NCBI RefSeq assembly: GCF_003318235.1
Contig: NZ_QOCG01000011.1
Coordinates: 1-64,000, forward strand
DNA: 64,000 nt
Source: Loktanella sp. D2R18
GTDB taxonomy: Bacteria; Pseudomonadota; Alphaproteobacteria; Rhodobacterales; Rhodobacteraceae
Reading direction: 5' to 3'
Part shown: one piece after another, positions 1 to 8,900 of the stretch
Layout: each line of letters starts with the position of its first letter
Numbering within the stretch: the first letter of the stretch is position 1
Position numbers and translations under genes: made by a program
The notes under the pieces: generated by a model
What the model was told of the DNA's origin: nothing
Databases searched by the model: none
Seen by the model: only the letters and a program-made list of their open reading frames with translations

Positions 1-1
1 G

Positions 2-232
2 CTTTGGCGCTTGCCTGTGATCGAGGGTAATTCGATGACCTCTGGCGAATGGCTTGTTGGTGCAATGTATATGGCTGCCAAGCTTTATGACCGTCAGGAA
101 AACGAAATTCTGGCCTCAACGGAACATGGCACCAACTTCATTCAGGGCATGGTGACGGTCAAGTCGACCAAGAGCGTGGCCTTGGCCGTGACGCGCCCTG
201 CGTCTTTGGTGACTGGCGACTTCACCTTCTAA
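2..232 (+). CDS. Phage major capsid protein, HK97 family (C-terminal fragment, cut by window start)
   Basis: The frame is already open at the window edge, so only the last 76 residues are seen. They contain the run LPVIEGNSM, followed by a LYDRQ segment and a final ALAVTRPAS stretch, which is the usual C-terminal end of HK97-fold capsid proteins. The protein builds the icosahedral shell of the phage head. Directly downstream lie head-tail joining genes in the standard order, which supports the call. The N-terminus, and any prohead protease and portal genes, lie to the left of the window. Confidence 0.85.
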   Translation, partial: LWRLPVIEGNSMTSGEWLVGAMYMAAKLYDRQENEILASTEHGTNFIQGMVTVKSTKSVALAVTRPASLVTGDFTF

Positions 233-316
233 GAGGCTTGCGCATTTGATGTGAGGTGGTTGGGCGGCGTGGTGTCGCCCAACCATGAAAGACATTTTCT
301 GAATTGGAATATCCAG

Positions 317-700
317 ATGCTTATCAAAATGAAGCGCAGCCAATCCTGCGGATCGGGCGTTTATCGCGCTGGTTTGATTTATGAGGTTGATGAAAAGAAC
401 GTGCTCCAAAAGCGTGACGTTGATCAAATGATTGCGCGCGGGTTTACCGTCGAGACCAGCAAGAAAGAACTGGCGTCGCTAGAGAAAAAGGCTGCTGCTG
501 AAGCTGCGAAGGTTGCTGCCGACACCGCTGCAGCAGTAAAGTCTGCTGAAGAAAAGGCGATTGCGGACATTGCTGCCGCTGTGAAAGCGGTAGAAGAAAA
601 GGCCGTTGCTGACATGGCTGCTGCCGTGAAAGCTGCCGAAGAAAAGGCTGCCGCCCAAAAGGCTGAAGCAAAAGACAGCGCTGCAAGGGGCGGTAAATAA
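317..700 (+). CDS. Small phage protein with Ala/Lys/Glu-rich repeat tail
   Basis: An ATG at 317 gives 127 residues; an in-frame start at 251 is possible but adds an unconvincing N-terminus. The first 35 residues (GVYRAGLIYEVDE and on) resemble small phage proteins often found between the capsid and head-tail connector genes. From about residue 50 on, the chain is a predicted charged coiled coil built from three near-identical 15-residue units. The function is unknown. Its place between capsid and connector suggests a virion or head-completion accessory role, which is inference. Confidence 0.6.
   Translation: MLIKMKRSQSCGSGVYRAGLIYEVDEKNVLQKRDVDQMIARGFTVETSKKELASLEKKAAAEAAKVAADTAAAVKSAEEKAIADIAAAVKAVEEKAVADMAAAVKAAEEKAAAQKAEAKDSAARGGK
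524..658 (+). repeat. Three tandem 45-bp coding repeats
   Basis: Three successive 15-codon units encode variants of AAAVKxxEEKAxAD. The register is exact and the third base often differs, so the units have diverged at synonymous sites. They extend a helical coiled-coil tail in the small phage protein that contains them. Confidence 0.8.
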
Positions 701-701
701 G

Positions 702-992
702 ATGGCCAGCGCCGTCGACCTTGCCGGGATCAAGGCTCACTTGCGGGTGGATCATGATGACGAAGACACGTTGATTGCAGGCTATCTGTCGGCGGCGCAA
801 GCCCATGTGGTGCGGTATTTGCGGCGCGATCTCGATACGGAGTTTCCAAGCGGGTGGCCATTTGAGGCGGATCAAGCGGTGCGGATGCTGACATGCCATT
901 GGTATGAACACCGCGCACCAACAACGGATGGTGGGGCAGGGATGCTACCTGGTGTGAAAGGTTTACTGTCTGGTCTGCGGTGTCTGTCATGA
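702..992 (+). CDS. Phage head-tail connector, gp6-like
   Basis: The 96-residue product starts with DLAGIKAHLRVDHDDED, the hallmark N-terminus of HK97 gp6-type connectors (helical 'QLRG' family proteins). These form a ring under the portal. It starts one base after the previous stop codon and overlaps the next start by 4 bp, so it is translationally coupled in the head-tail joining cluster. Family length is about 90-110 residues, so it looks intact. Confidence 0.8.
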   Translation: MASAVDLAGIKAHLRVDHDDEDTLIAGYLSAAQAHVVRYLRRDLDTEFPSGWPFEADQAVRMLTCHWYEHRAPTTDGGAGMLPGVKGLLSGLRCLS

Positions 993-1336
993 ATGATCAT
1001 CATGCAGGCAAATTAGATCGCCGCGTGCAGTTTGTGCGTGCTGTGCTGAACGATGATGGGTTCCAGAAAGTAGAGCAGTTTGCGGATCATGGAGATCTGA
1101 TTTGGGCCAGCAAGACGGATGTCTCTGATGGCGAACGCATGAGCGCGGGCGCGGTATCCGCATCGCTCACTGCGCGGTTTGTTGTGTGCTCATCAGCCTT
1201 CACCCGCGATCTGACGGCAAAGGATGCGCTGACCTACAATGGTGTGACCTTTGCGATCTTCGGGATCAAAGAAATCGGGCGGAATTACCGTTTGGAAATC
1301 ACAGCCGGTGCGGAGGTGAGCAATGGCAACGGTTAA
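989..1336 (+). CDS. Phage head closure / head-tail adaptor protein
   Basis: The 115-residue product begins with GKLDRRVQF and ends with a beta-rich segment (YNGVTFAIFGIKEIG...YRLEI), the signature of SPP1 gp16/HK97-type head closure proteins. These plug the connector and dock the tail. The ATG at 989 overlaps the preceding stop as ATGA and is preferred. A GTG nine bases upstream is also in frame. The gene overlaps the next one by 14 bp. Confidence 0.8.
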   Translation: MNDHHAGKLDRRVQFVRAVLNDDGFQKVEQFADHGDLIWASKTDVSDGERMSAGAVSASLTARFVVCSSAFTRDLTAKDALTYNGVTFAIFGIKEIGRNYRLEITAGAEVSNGNG

Positions 1337-1778
1337 GATCGCAGGCCTCAAAGAGCTTGAGCGTGAGTTGGAAAAACTCAGCAAGGCAGCTGGCAAAAGT
1401 GTTTTGCGGCGGTCCTTGAAGAAAGCAGCGACGCCAATGAAGGATCTGATGCAGGACCTCGCGCCGCGTGGTGACACGGCGTCGGATGATTTGGCCGATT
1501 CAATTGCCATTGGCAGCAAGCTGTCAAAGCGTCAGGCGGGATTGCACCGCAAGATGTTCCGCGATGACCGGGCTGCCGTCGAGATGTTTGTGGGGCCGGG
1601 GCCTGATCCAGCCGCATGGAACCAAGAATTTGGCAACGTGCACCACGGCGCGCAGCCGTTCGCGCGCCCAGCATGGGATCAAGAGGCGCAGCCCACATTG
1701 GATCGGCTTGGGCGCCATCTCTGGGATGAATTTGACAAATCCCTACAGCGCGCAAAGCGCAAAGCCGCCAAGGAATAA
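1323..1778 (+). CDS. HK97 gp10-family tail completion protein
   Basis: The 151-residue product has the gp10 layout: a helical start with GLKELERELEKLSK, a basic central helix with KKAATPMKD, and the C-terminal pattern FGNVHHGAQPFARPAWD that closely fits the family's conserved 'G...h.a.PF.RPA' block. Such proteins sit at the head-tail joint or tail terminator region. A GAGGTGAG ribosome-binding site precedes the ATG. The gene sits between the head closure gene and DUF3168, its usual location. Confidence 0.82.
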   Translation: MATVKIAGLKELERELEKLSKAAGKSVLRRSLKKAATPMKDLMQDLAPRGDTASDDLADSIAIGSKLSKRQAGLHRKMFRDDRAAVEMFVGPGPDPAAWNQEFGNVHHGAQPFARPAWDQEAQPTLDRLGRHLWDEFDKSLQRAKRKAAKE

Positions 1779-1783
1779 CCGAT

Positions 1784-2170
1784 ATGGAAGAAGACTTACG
1801 GGCGCTGCTGTTGGCTGACAGCGGGGTGTCCAGTCATGCCGGGGCCCGCGTGAACTTCGGCGCGCACCCGCAAGGCCAGCCATTCCCAGCCGTCGTGCTG
1901 AATACCATCAGCGACAACGAAGGCTACACATTGCAAGGCCCAAACGGCATCGCGCAGGCGCGTGTGCAGGTCGATTGCTACGCGGACAGCTACGGTGCTG
2001 CAAAACAATTGTCGCGCGCTGTGCGGTCGCTGTTGAGCGGCTATCAGCACGGCGCGTTCCAAGGCGTCTTTCTCGCGGGATCGCGGGACAGCCGTGAGGG
2101 CGGATCAAATGATGCGGTACGGCCCTACCGCACCTCAATGGACTTTCTGGTCCAGTTCACAACAACTTAG
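1784..2170 (+). CDS. DUF3168 tail terminator protein
   Basis: The 128-residue product shows the DUF3168 pattern: an N-terminal helix with LRALLLADSGV, a central 'P.vvl..i' strand, then a region with QARVQVDCYADSYGAAKQL and a C-terminal beta strand with DFLVQF. The family (gp17/tail terminator) caps the end of the tail tube that meets the head. It lies immediately before the major tail tube gene, as in other siphoviruses and in gene transfer agents. Confidence 0.85.
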   Translation: MEEDLRALLLADSGVSSHAGARVNFGAHPQGQPFPAVVLNTISDNEGYTLQGPNGIAQARVQVDCYADSYGAAKQLSRAVRSLLSGYQHGAFQGVFLAGSRDSREGGSNDAVRPYRTSMDFLVQFTTT

Positions 2171-2179
2171 GAGGCTCTT

Positions 2180-2620
2180 ATGAGCGAACAGATTATTGCA
2201 TATGGTGCGACCGTAGAGCGCGCGACAGACGGCGTTGCATTCACCAAAATCCCTGAATGCAAAGGGCTGGCGATCCCATCGACAGAAACCGATTACAAAG
2301 AAGCGACATCGCTCGACAGTATCGGCGGGTTTAAAGAATACACCAAAGGCCTCAAGGATGCTGGCGTGATCAGCGTGCCGGCGGGTTATACGGCTGCCGG
2401 GTATGAACAGCAGCTTGCGGATCAAACGGCAGAAGGCGCGATTTATTATCGCTGCACGCTCAAACCGCAGCCGTCGCAAACAACGGGCGATGTGTTCACA
2501 TTCCGTGGCTTTCCAACGCCTTCGGTTGAGGGCAATGATGTGGGCGACCTGGTTGGCATGACCGTCAGCATCCGCACGACCGGCAATGTGACTTGGGTCA
2601 AAGGCACGGCGGCACCATGA
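2180..2620 (+). CDS. Major tail tube protein
   Basis: The 146-residue product has the features of the phage major tail protein 2 family: an N-terminal YGATVERATDG strand, a KGLAIPS/ETDYKEATSL segment, and a late GDVFTFRGFPT strand. It polymerises to form the tail tube. It is preceded by a full AGGAGG ribosome-binding site five bases before the ATG, the strongest in this operon, which fits a protein needed in many copies. The stop codon overlaps the chaperone start as ATGA. Confidence 0.8.
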   Translation: MSEQIIAYGATVERATDGVAFTKIPECKGLAIPSTETDYKEATSLDSIGGFKEYTKGLKDAGVISVPAGYTAAGYEQQLADQTAEGAIYYRCTLKPQPSQTTGDVFTFRGFPTPSVEGNDVGDLVGMTVSIRTTGNVTWVKGTAAP

Positions 2621-3006
2621 ACAGCAAACGCGGCGGCGTGACGCTGACGGTTGATGGCGTGGATTATCTCTTTCGGATCACAACCAATGCTTTGATCGCT
2701 TATAAAGATATGATGGGGCAGTCATTCCAAGAGGGTCTCGCGGCGATCCAGGCCAACCAAGATGACTTCCGCACAGCACGCGCGGTAATCTGGACAGCAC
2801 TTGCCCATGACAAAGCCATCACAGTTGAAGATGCGGGCGATGTCATGGACGCGGTTGGGCTGCCGGCGGCACTCGCGGCCTTTACCGAAGCTGTGAGCCT
2901 GGCGTTCCCGCAACCCGAAACTGAGACAGTGGGAAACGGCACAGCGGTGAAAACCGCCAAGCCCCAAACGAAGCCGAAGACCACGCCGAAAAAGCCGACG
3001 ACATAG
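2617..3006 (+). CDS. Tail assembly chaperone, short form (gpG-like)
   Basis: The ATG at 2617 overlaps the tube gene stop (ATGA) and gives 129 residues; a further upstream in-frame codon is not needed. The middle of the protein (tFRITTNALIAYKDMMG, then helices with DDFRTARAVIWTALAH) matches tail assembly chaperones located between tube and tape measure genes. The C-terminal 25 residues are low-complexity Lys/Pro/Thr. By analogy with lambda G/GT, the short form coats the tape measure and a frameshifted long form recruits tube subunits. Confidence 0.75.
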   Translation: MNSKRGGVTLTVDGVDYLFRITTNALIAYKDMMGQSFQEGLAAIQANQDDFRTARAVIWTALAHDKAITVEDAGDVMDAVGLPAALAAFTEAVSLAFPQPETETVGNGTAVKTAKPQTKPKTTPKKPTT

Positions 3007-3305
3007 ATAATCTTCTTGGCGCGTGGATCGATGCGCGCCAGGACTACCGCCTGTTTTGGGATCTCACGCCAGCAGAGATTCTGCGCGTCATCTCAGGCGT
3101 GCGGGCGCGCGATGCTCGCGATCATGAGGCGGCGCGCATCCGGAATTACGAATTGGCCAACCTGCTCACCTTTGCGCAGCATGATCCCAAGAAAATGCCG
3201 GGGTACAAGCCGGTCAGCGCCAAACCGCAGCCTGCGTCCGATGAGCTGCAGCAGGCAAAGGCGCGTGGTGCGATGATATTATGGGCGTTGCAGAATGGGG
3301 CGTGA
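2617..3305 (+). CDS. Tail assembly chaperone, -1 frameshifted long form (gpGT-like)
   Basis: The -1 frame is open from 2925 to the stop at 3303-3305 and carries a protein-like sequence without its own good start: DIDNLLGAWIDARQDYRLFW, then TPAEILRVISG, then a helical tail ending LWALQNGA. A GGGAAAC heptamer at 2931-2937 sits in the correct zero frame (G GGA AAC). A slip there would join 2617-2937 to 2937-3305 and give 229 residues. The arrangement copies lambda G/GT. The frameshift is inferred from sequence. Confidence 0.7.
2931..2937 (+). promoter_or_regulatory. Programmed -1 ribosomal frameshift slippery site GGGAAAC
   Basis: The heptamer fits the X XXY YYZ rule in the zero frame of the chaperone gene (codons GGA and AAC preceded by G). 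Lambda uses GGGAAAG at the same place in its G/GT pair. The -1 frame opens only seven bases upstream of the site (TGA at 2922-2924) and runs to 3305. Confidence 0.75.
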
Positions 3306-3320
3306 GGGGGGGAGCAATCA

Positions 3321-3365
3321 ATGATTTCGAAAGTAGACGTTAGACCTATCCGCTGTCCAAATTAG
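3321..3365 (+). pseudogene. 14-codon stub with strong ribosome-binding site, next to kinase insertion
   Basis: A purine run (AGGGGGGGAG, 3306-3314) precedes an ATG at 3321. The frame ends at 3365, inside the 3' end of the opposite-strand kinase gene. The site is where the next tail gene would be expected after the chaperone, so it may be the original translation start of the tape measure or a small gene cut by the insertion. The product itself has no recognised function. Confidence 0.35.
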
Positions 3366-5568
3366 AATGAGCAGCCAATAGGTCAATGAATTCAGCTTTC
3401 TGGACGGGCTTTGACAAATATCCTGTCATTCCCGCAGCGAGACATTTCTCTCGATCTTCTGCCATGGCATTCGCTGTAAGGGCTATGATCGGGGTTTTCG
3501 GCTTGCCATGTTGTCGCTCTTGTTCTCTGATTGCGCGGGTTGCCGATAGCCCATCTAATACAGGCATCGAAACGTCCATAAATACGATATCTGGCGACCA
3601 TTGATCAATTGATGAAACCGCAATCTGACCATTCTCCCAAAACACGATTTCGTCAACCAAAGGCCCAACCATTTTCTCCATGAGCATGCGGTTAATAACA
3701 TTGTCCTCGGCTACAGCCACGCGAAGTTTAAAATGCTGTGCTGCGTCGATTTCTTTACTTAATAGGTTGCCGGCCTCCGGAGGCGATATTGCGTGCGTAG
3801 TTGCTGTATTAATTGCGTCAACCAGATCGGTTGTTTTGATTGGCTTATTCACTAATATGCTAATTCCCAACTGATCAGCTCTGCCTTTTAGGTCTTCTAG
3901 ATTGCCAGAAGACAGAAATATAATCGGTAGACTTGATGTAGAAGCATCTTTGCGTATTGCCTCTGCCAAATCCACGCCTGAACGGATCGGCATATGATGA
4001 TCTAAAATTGCAATATCGAAAGGCTTGTCGGCAGGTCGTTTCGAAATAATGTCGAGCGCACCACCATATGAATTTGCCGCTTGAGAGGTCATGCCAAGGC
4101 TCTCCAACCGTTCTGTAAGGATGCGCCGATTTACTTCGAGGTCATCAACGACGAGAGCATGCTTGCCCGTAAGATCGACGGTTTCTGTGCACGACTCGGA
4201 AATTGGGGGCTCTATTGCAGCAAGCGGGAGCGAAAAGAAAAACTCAGTGCCAACATCAGGTTCGCTTTCAAATTTGATCTCCCCACCCATCAACGAGATT
4301 AATTTGCGTGTGATTGCAAGCCCAAGGCCGGTACCTTCGATTTCGCGGGTTTCACTGCTTTCGACTTGTTCAAAATCAGCAAATACCTTGTCTACTTTAT
4401 CGGGTGGAATGCCGATGCCAGTGTCCTTGACCGAAAACAGTATGTTGTCTGATCCATCTATCGCCACTTTGATTTCGACATACCCCGACGGTGTGAACTT
4501 TACGGCGTTACCGATAAGGTTCAACAAACACTGCCGCAAGCGGGCGTCGTCTCCTTCAACCCAAATTGGCACGTTGTCACCGATGTCCACGCATAGCTCT
4601 AGGTTCTTTCCTTCTGCAGCTGGAGCCAACAGGACCGCTGCATCCTGAACACAAGTGTGAATGTTGAACGAGTTTTTTGAAATCCTGATATGTCCAGAAT
4701 CTATCTTCGAAAAATCCAAAACATCATTTATTATGACAAGCAAAGCGCGCGCAGATTGAGTGATCGTGTCAGTCAGCGATTTTTGTTCTTTGGTTAAGTC
4801 GGTTTCGCTCAGCAGTGCTGCCATGCCTACAACACCGTTCATAGGTGTGCGGATTTCATGGCTCATATTGGCCAAAAAGCTACTTTTAGCTTTGGCTGCA
4901 CTAGTAGCCGCTAAGCGGGCTTCTTCCAGCCGCAGGTTGGAGAGTTGTAAGTGACGTATAAACCACAAAATTATGGCGATCGGAACCAATGCTGAAAGCA
5001 GTAGAATGAAGACTAAAGACTTCAACAAGGACCTGAACGCGTCGAAGATGGTTTGGTGTGCGTCGGATACATCCACATACACCTCAGCGACCCCAATTAC
5101 AGTTCCGTCATCAATTAGAGGAAAGTACGTTTCAGCGTACCAATTCGGTCTATTCTCAAGTGCCCTGCCATCATTGATCTTAGTCACTTGTATTCCTGTT
5201 TGGATCACATCTAGGGCTGTTTCGTTCGTTTCGTCATCTATGAGAAACGTTGCATTTGCGTCATTCACGTTGTCTGACAATAGGATGAGATAACCTTCAG
5301 CGTCGAAGATTTTGAACCTAAATACGTCTACAAACCTTTGTGCGTCATTCAGTACTCTAACTTGTTCGTCTGTTGCCGCTTCGTTGAGAATTATTTCACT
5401 AAAGCCACCAATTTGAGAAGAAAAATGGCTTACCCAAGTACGTGCACTGGCTTCCGACCTTTCGGTCAATGTGTCATAAGCCATTTTGTCCGTCAGTCGC
5501 GTCGTCATGGCGATGCTCGCGTAGATCGCTGCGGAAACTATAAGTATGATTACTATGTTCTTTTTCAC
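3346..5568 (-). CDS. Membrane hybrid histidine kinase with two receiver domains
   Basis: The GTG at 5568 is chosen because AGGAG lies seven bases upstream; an ATG at 5613 lacks such a site. From that GTG the protein has 740 residues: TM1 about 4-21, a periplasmic sensor of about 160 residues, TM2 about 182-203, HisKA with SHEIRTPMNG (His237), an ATPase with N-box NLIGNAVKF and G-box GTGLGLAI, receiver 1 (Asp523), then receiver 2 (Asp665, Lys720). No HPt domain is present, so an external phosphotransfer partner is expected. It is transcribed against the phage tail operon and is visibly richer in A/T than its neighbours, which suggests later acquisition as a moron-type cassette. Confidence 0.85.
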   Translation of the reverse strand: MKKNIVIILIVSAAIYASIAMTTRLTDKMAYDTLTERSEASARTWVSHFSSQIGGFSEIILNEAATDEQVRVLNDAQRFVDVFRFKIFDAEGYLILLSDNVNDANATFLIDDETNETALDVIQTGIQVTKINDGRALENRPNWYAETYFPLIDDGTVIGVAEVYVDVSDAHQTIFDAFRSLLKSLVFILLLSALVPIAIILWFIRHLQLSNLRLEEARLAATSAAKAKSSFLANMSHEIRTPMNGVVGMAALLSETDLTKEQKSLTDTITQSARALLVIINDVLDFSKIDSGHIRISKNSFNIHTCVQDAAVLLAPAAEGKNLELCVDIGDNVPIWVEGDDARLRQCLLNLIGNAVKFTPSGYVEIKVAIDGSDNILFSVKDTGIGIPPDKVDKVFADFEQVESSETREIEGTGLGLAITRKLISLMGGEIKFESEPDVGTEFFFSLPLAAIEPPISESCTETVDLTGKHALVVDDLEVNRRILTERLESLGMTSQAANSYGGALDIISKRPADKPFDIAILDHHMPIRSGVDLAEAIRKDASTSSLPIIFLSSGNLEDLKGRADQLGISILVNKPIKTTDLVDAINTATTHAISPPEAGNLLSKEIDAAQHFKLRVAVAEDNVINRMLMEKMVGPLVDEIVFWENGQIAVSSIDQWSPDIVFMDVSMPVLDGLSATRAIREQERQHGKPKTPIIALTANAMAEDREKCLAAGMTGYLSKPVQKAEFIDLLAAHSNLDSG

Positions 5569-5968
5569 ACGGAATCTCCTGACTTCTAAACGGCTAGCAC
5601 GGTGTAAGGGCATGGGAGGGGGAATCCCGGCTGTTAAACCACCATATCATTACCAAAGTGTAGTTGATGCAACTAATTGGTGTAAGTTGTTCGGTGTATT
5701 AGTCAGCACTTACGGCAGAGAATATGATATTGGCGCTCGATTTGTCCTAAGGTGCACTGTGAAGGATGCACCGGCGAAACTCTAAAGTAGAGATGAATAA
5801 TTACAGTACGATAGGCGGCGCTGTTAGCTGTGCAGATATGATGCTTATCTCAGTTTTCATATCGGCCAGCAGCATTAGATAACCAAGCCCCATCCTTCCC
5901 ACCCCGCGACGGCCTCCCGCTCGCGCCCATAGCCGTGCGCAGGCCTCATTCAAACTGGAGTTTTTACA
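5569..5968. other. Non-coding gap between kinase and tape measure genes
   Basis: About 400 bases hold no convincing gene. The part next to the kinase (to about 5880) is A/T-rich and should contain the kinase promoter. From about 5890 the composition returns to the GC-richer prophage type, so the insertion boundary may lie near there. A GGAG motif ten bases before 5969 is the tape measure ribosome-binding site. Confidence 0.5.
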
Positions 5969-8900
5969 ATGTCATCATCGGTGATTGGTAGCCTGCGGGT
6001 TAATTTGGGCTTGGATAGCGCGCAGTTTGAGCGTGGTGCCAAGCGCATGGATGCGCCGCTGCGGCAAATGCGCAAGCAGTTCATGGCGATCTCTGCGGTT
6101 GCGGCAACGACGGCGACGGCCCTGGCTGGTCTGACGGTCGGCGTCGCTGCCAACGCGCAAGAAATCGATAACTTCGCCAGAGTGGCCAATACGACGCCAG
6201 AGGTGTTTCAACGCTGGGCGGCCGGCGCGCGCACGGTTGGGATCGAGCAGGACAAGCTGTCGGATATTTTGAAGGATATGAATGACCGGGTGGGGGATTT
6301 TGCCGCGACCGGCGGCGGGCCCATGGCGGATTTCTTTGAGAACATCGCGCCACGGGTTGGGGTCACCGCTGCCTCGTTTCGCGATCTGTCGGGCGCGCAA
6401 GGGCTGCAGCTGTTTGTGAGCAGCTTGGAACAGGCGAACCTGTCCCAAGCGGAGATGACTTTCTACATGGAGGCCATGGCGGGGGATAGCACGCGGCTTT
6501 TACCGCTGCTGCGTGACAATGCGGCTGCGATGGATGGCTTTGGCGAGAGTGCCGCTTCACTGGGCGTTATCTTGGATCAAGACGCGATTGCGTCACTGCG
6601 TAAAACCAGCCTTGCGATTGCCCAAGTGGGCACCGCGTTCACAGGAATGGCAAACCGCATTGCCGTGCAAGTGGCCCCATCCCTTGAAGCGCTGGCCAAT
6701 GGCTTCGTGGCATCAATGCAAGAAGGTGGGCTTTTGCGCGGTGTAACCGATGCGCTCATCAATAACCTCGACCGGCTGGCTGTCTATGCGGGCGTCGCGG
6801 TCACTGCCTTTGGCACCTATTATGTTGGAGCCCTTGTTGCGGCGAAGGTCGTGACCTTTTCCTTCTCCGGTGCGCTAGTGGCGCTGCGCACGGCACTGAT
6901 CCGCACCGGCATTGGCGCATTGATTGTTGTCGCGGGCGAGCTGGTGCTGCGGTTTAGTCGCTTGGTGGAAAGCGTGGGCGGGTTTGGCAATGCCCTGGGG
7001 CTGATGAAGAATGTGGCCGTTGAGGTGTTTGACCGCATCGGCAAAGGGTTCAGTCTCATTCCCCAAGCGGTCCAGGCTGGCGGAGCTGCGATGAATGCGT
7101 GGTTTACACGCGCCATTGGATCGATGGCCTATAGCTTTGTCGAGTTCACCTGGACCGTTGCCGAAGGGCTGAACGATCTGTTTGGCACGAACATCCGCGG
7201 TGCCTCTGGTGTGATTACCCAAGAATTAACCTTGGCGGCCAATGAAGCCCAAGCGCTTGCGGATGCCGCATCCGCGACGATGACCGCCACAAAGGAGGCG
7301 ATGATTGCACCGCTCGCCAGCATCGCGGCAATGCGGGCGGCCACGGTCGCGGCGGGCGAAGCCATTGCCGACACCGGCACAGAGGCGGGTGCTCTCTCAG
7401 AGCGTTTAGAGGATGTTGAAACGGCTGCGGGCGGTGCGGGGTCTGAGGCGGAAAGCCTTGCCGATACGCTGTCAGGGCAGCTGTCATCCGCCTGGGACAG
7501 GGTGGCTGCGGCCTTTGGTGATTTTGTCGCCAATGGATTTAAGGATTTTAAGAGCTTTGCGTCGGGTATCAAAGATACCTTCAAACAGCTGCTGTCGGAT
7601 CTGATCTCAGCTGCAACCAAGAACACCATTATGATTGGCCTCGGGCTTTCGACCAGTGGGAGTGTCGCCAATGCGGCCACGGGCGGTGTGAGCTCTGCTT
7701 TGGGTGGCTCTGGCGGGCTGCTCTCTGGCCTAATGGGCAGCATGGGCGGATCTGGTGGTATCTTAGGCGCGTTTACTGGGGGCAGTGGATTGGCTGCTGG
7801 CTTTAGCGGCCTTGCAGGCGGCAGCGGTTTGCTCGGCGGCCTTGGCAACACATTAGCCGGCACGTTCGGGGCAGGCGGCGGCATTGGCGGTTTGTTCAGC
7901 AGTATTGGTGGCGGTGCGGGTCTGATGTCCAGCATTGGTGCCGCGCTGCCCATCATCGGGATCGCAGCGGCTGCGGTGTCGTTCTTTAAGACCAAAACCA
8001 CATTGCTGGATAGCGGCATCCGCGCGACGATCAACATGGAAGACGCCATGTATGAGAGCTTTGAGAAGATCCAGAAAAGCAAGTTCTGGGGCCTCTCAAA
8101 GAAGACCAGTTATAAGTACAGCGCACTGTCAGCGGCCGAGAGCGATACAATCAATCAGGCGGTGCTTTCGGTACAAGAGGGCGTGGTTGCGGCCACCGCA
8201 GCGCTGGGGATCTCCAGCGATGTGTTTGACGGGTTTACCCATAAGTTCAAGGTCTCGCTCAAAGGCTTAGATGATGCCGCCAAAGAGGCCGCGTTCACCG
8301 AGGCGCTGGAAGGGCTTGGCGATGAGATGGCCGCCATCGTGCTGGGCTGGAATACCCAAGACGAAGCGGAAGCAGTCGGCACCTCACTGATCGATCAGAT
8401 CCGCGACGGTGTGTTCGGGTCTGGGGGTTTGTCTGATCTCGGCACGACGATTGCGGAGAATATCGGTGAGGGCTTTCTTGCCAACCTCAGAAATAGCGTG
8501 GATGAGGTCAGCAACAGCGTTGACGGGGCCTATGATGAATTGATGCGGTTGAGTTCATCGCTGGTCACGGTCAATGATGTGTTCCGCGACTTGGGCTTTA
8601 GCGCCTATGATATCTCAATTGCCGGGGCGCAAGCAGCGACGGAATTCTCTGATCTGTTTGAATCCTTAGAAAACTTCACCACCGCATCTGCAGCCTATTA
8701 CGACCAGTTCTATACCGATGAGGAAAAGCTGGCCAATGCCTCTGCGCGGCTGACCGAGGCACTCGCGGATCTCGGCGTGAACTTTGTGCCTGATACCAAC
8801 GCGGCCTTCCGCGAGATGGTGGAAACGGCGATGCAGGGTGGTGATCTCGATCTTGCCGCGAGCCTGATCCAGCTGGCGCCGGTCTTTGATAGCGTCACGG

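Noticed and set aside
7129-8082. 317-codon open frame on the minus strand inside the tape measure gene
   Set aside because: Proline/alanine-rich shadow of a well-supported gene; no ribosome-binding site and no family features.
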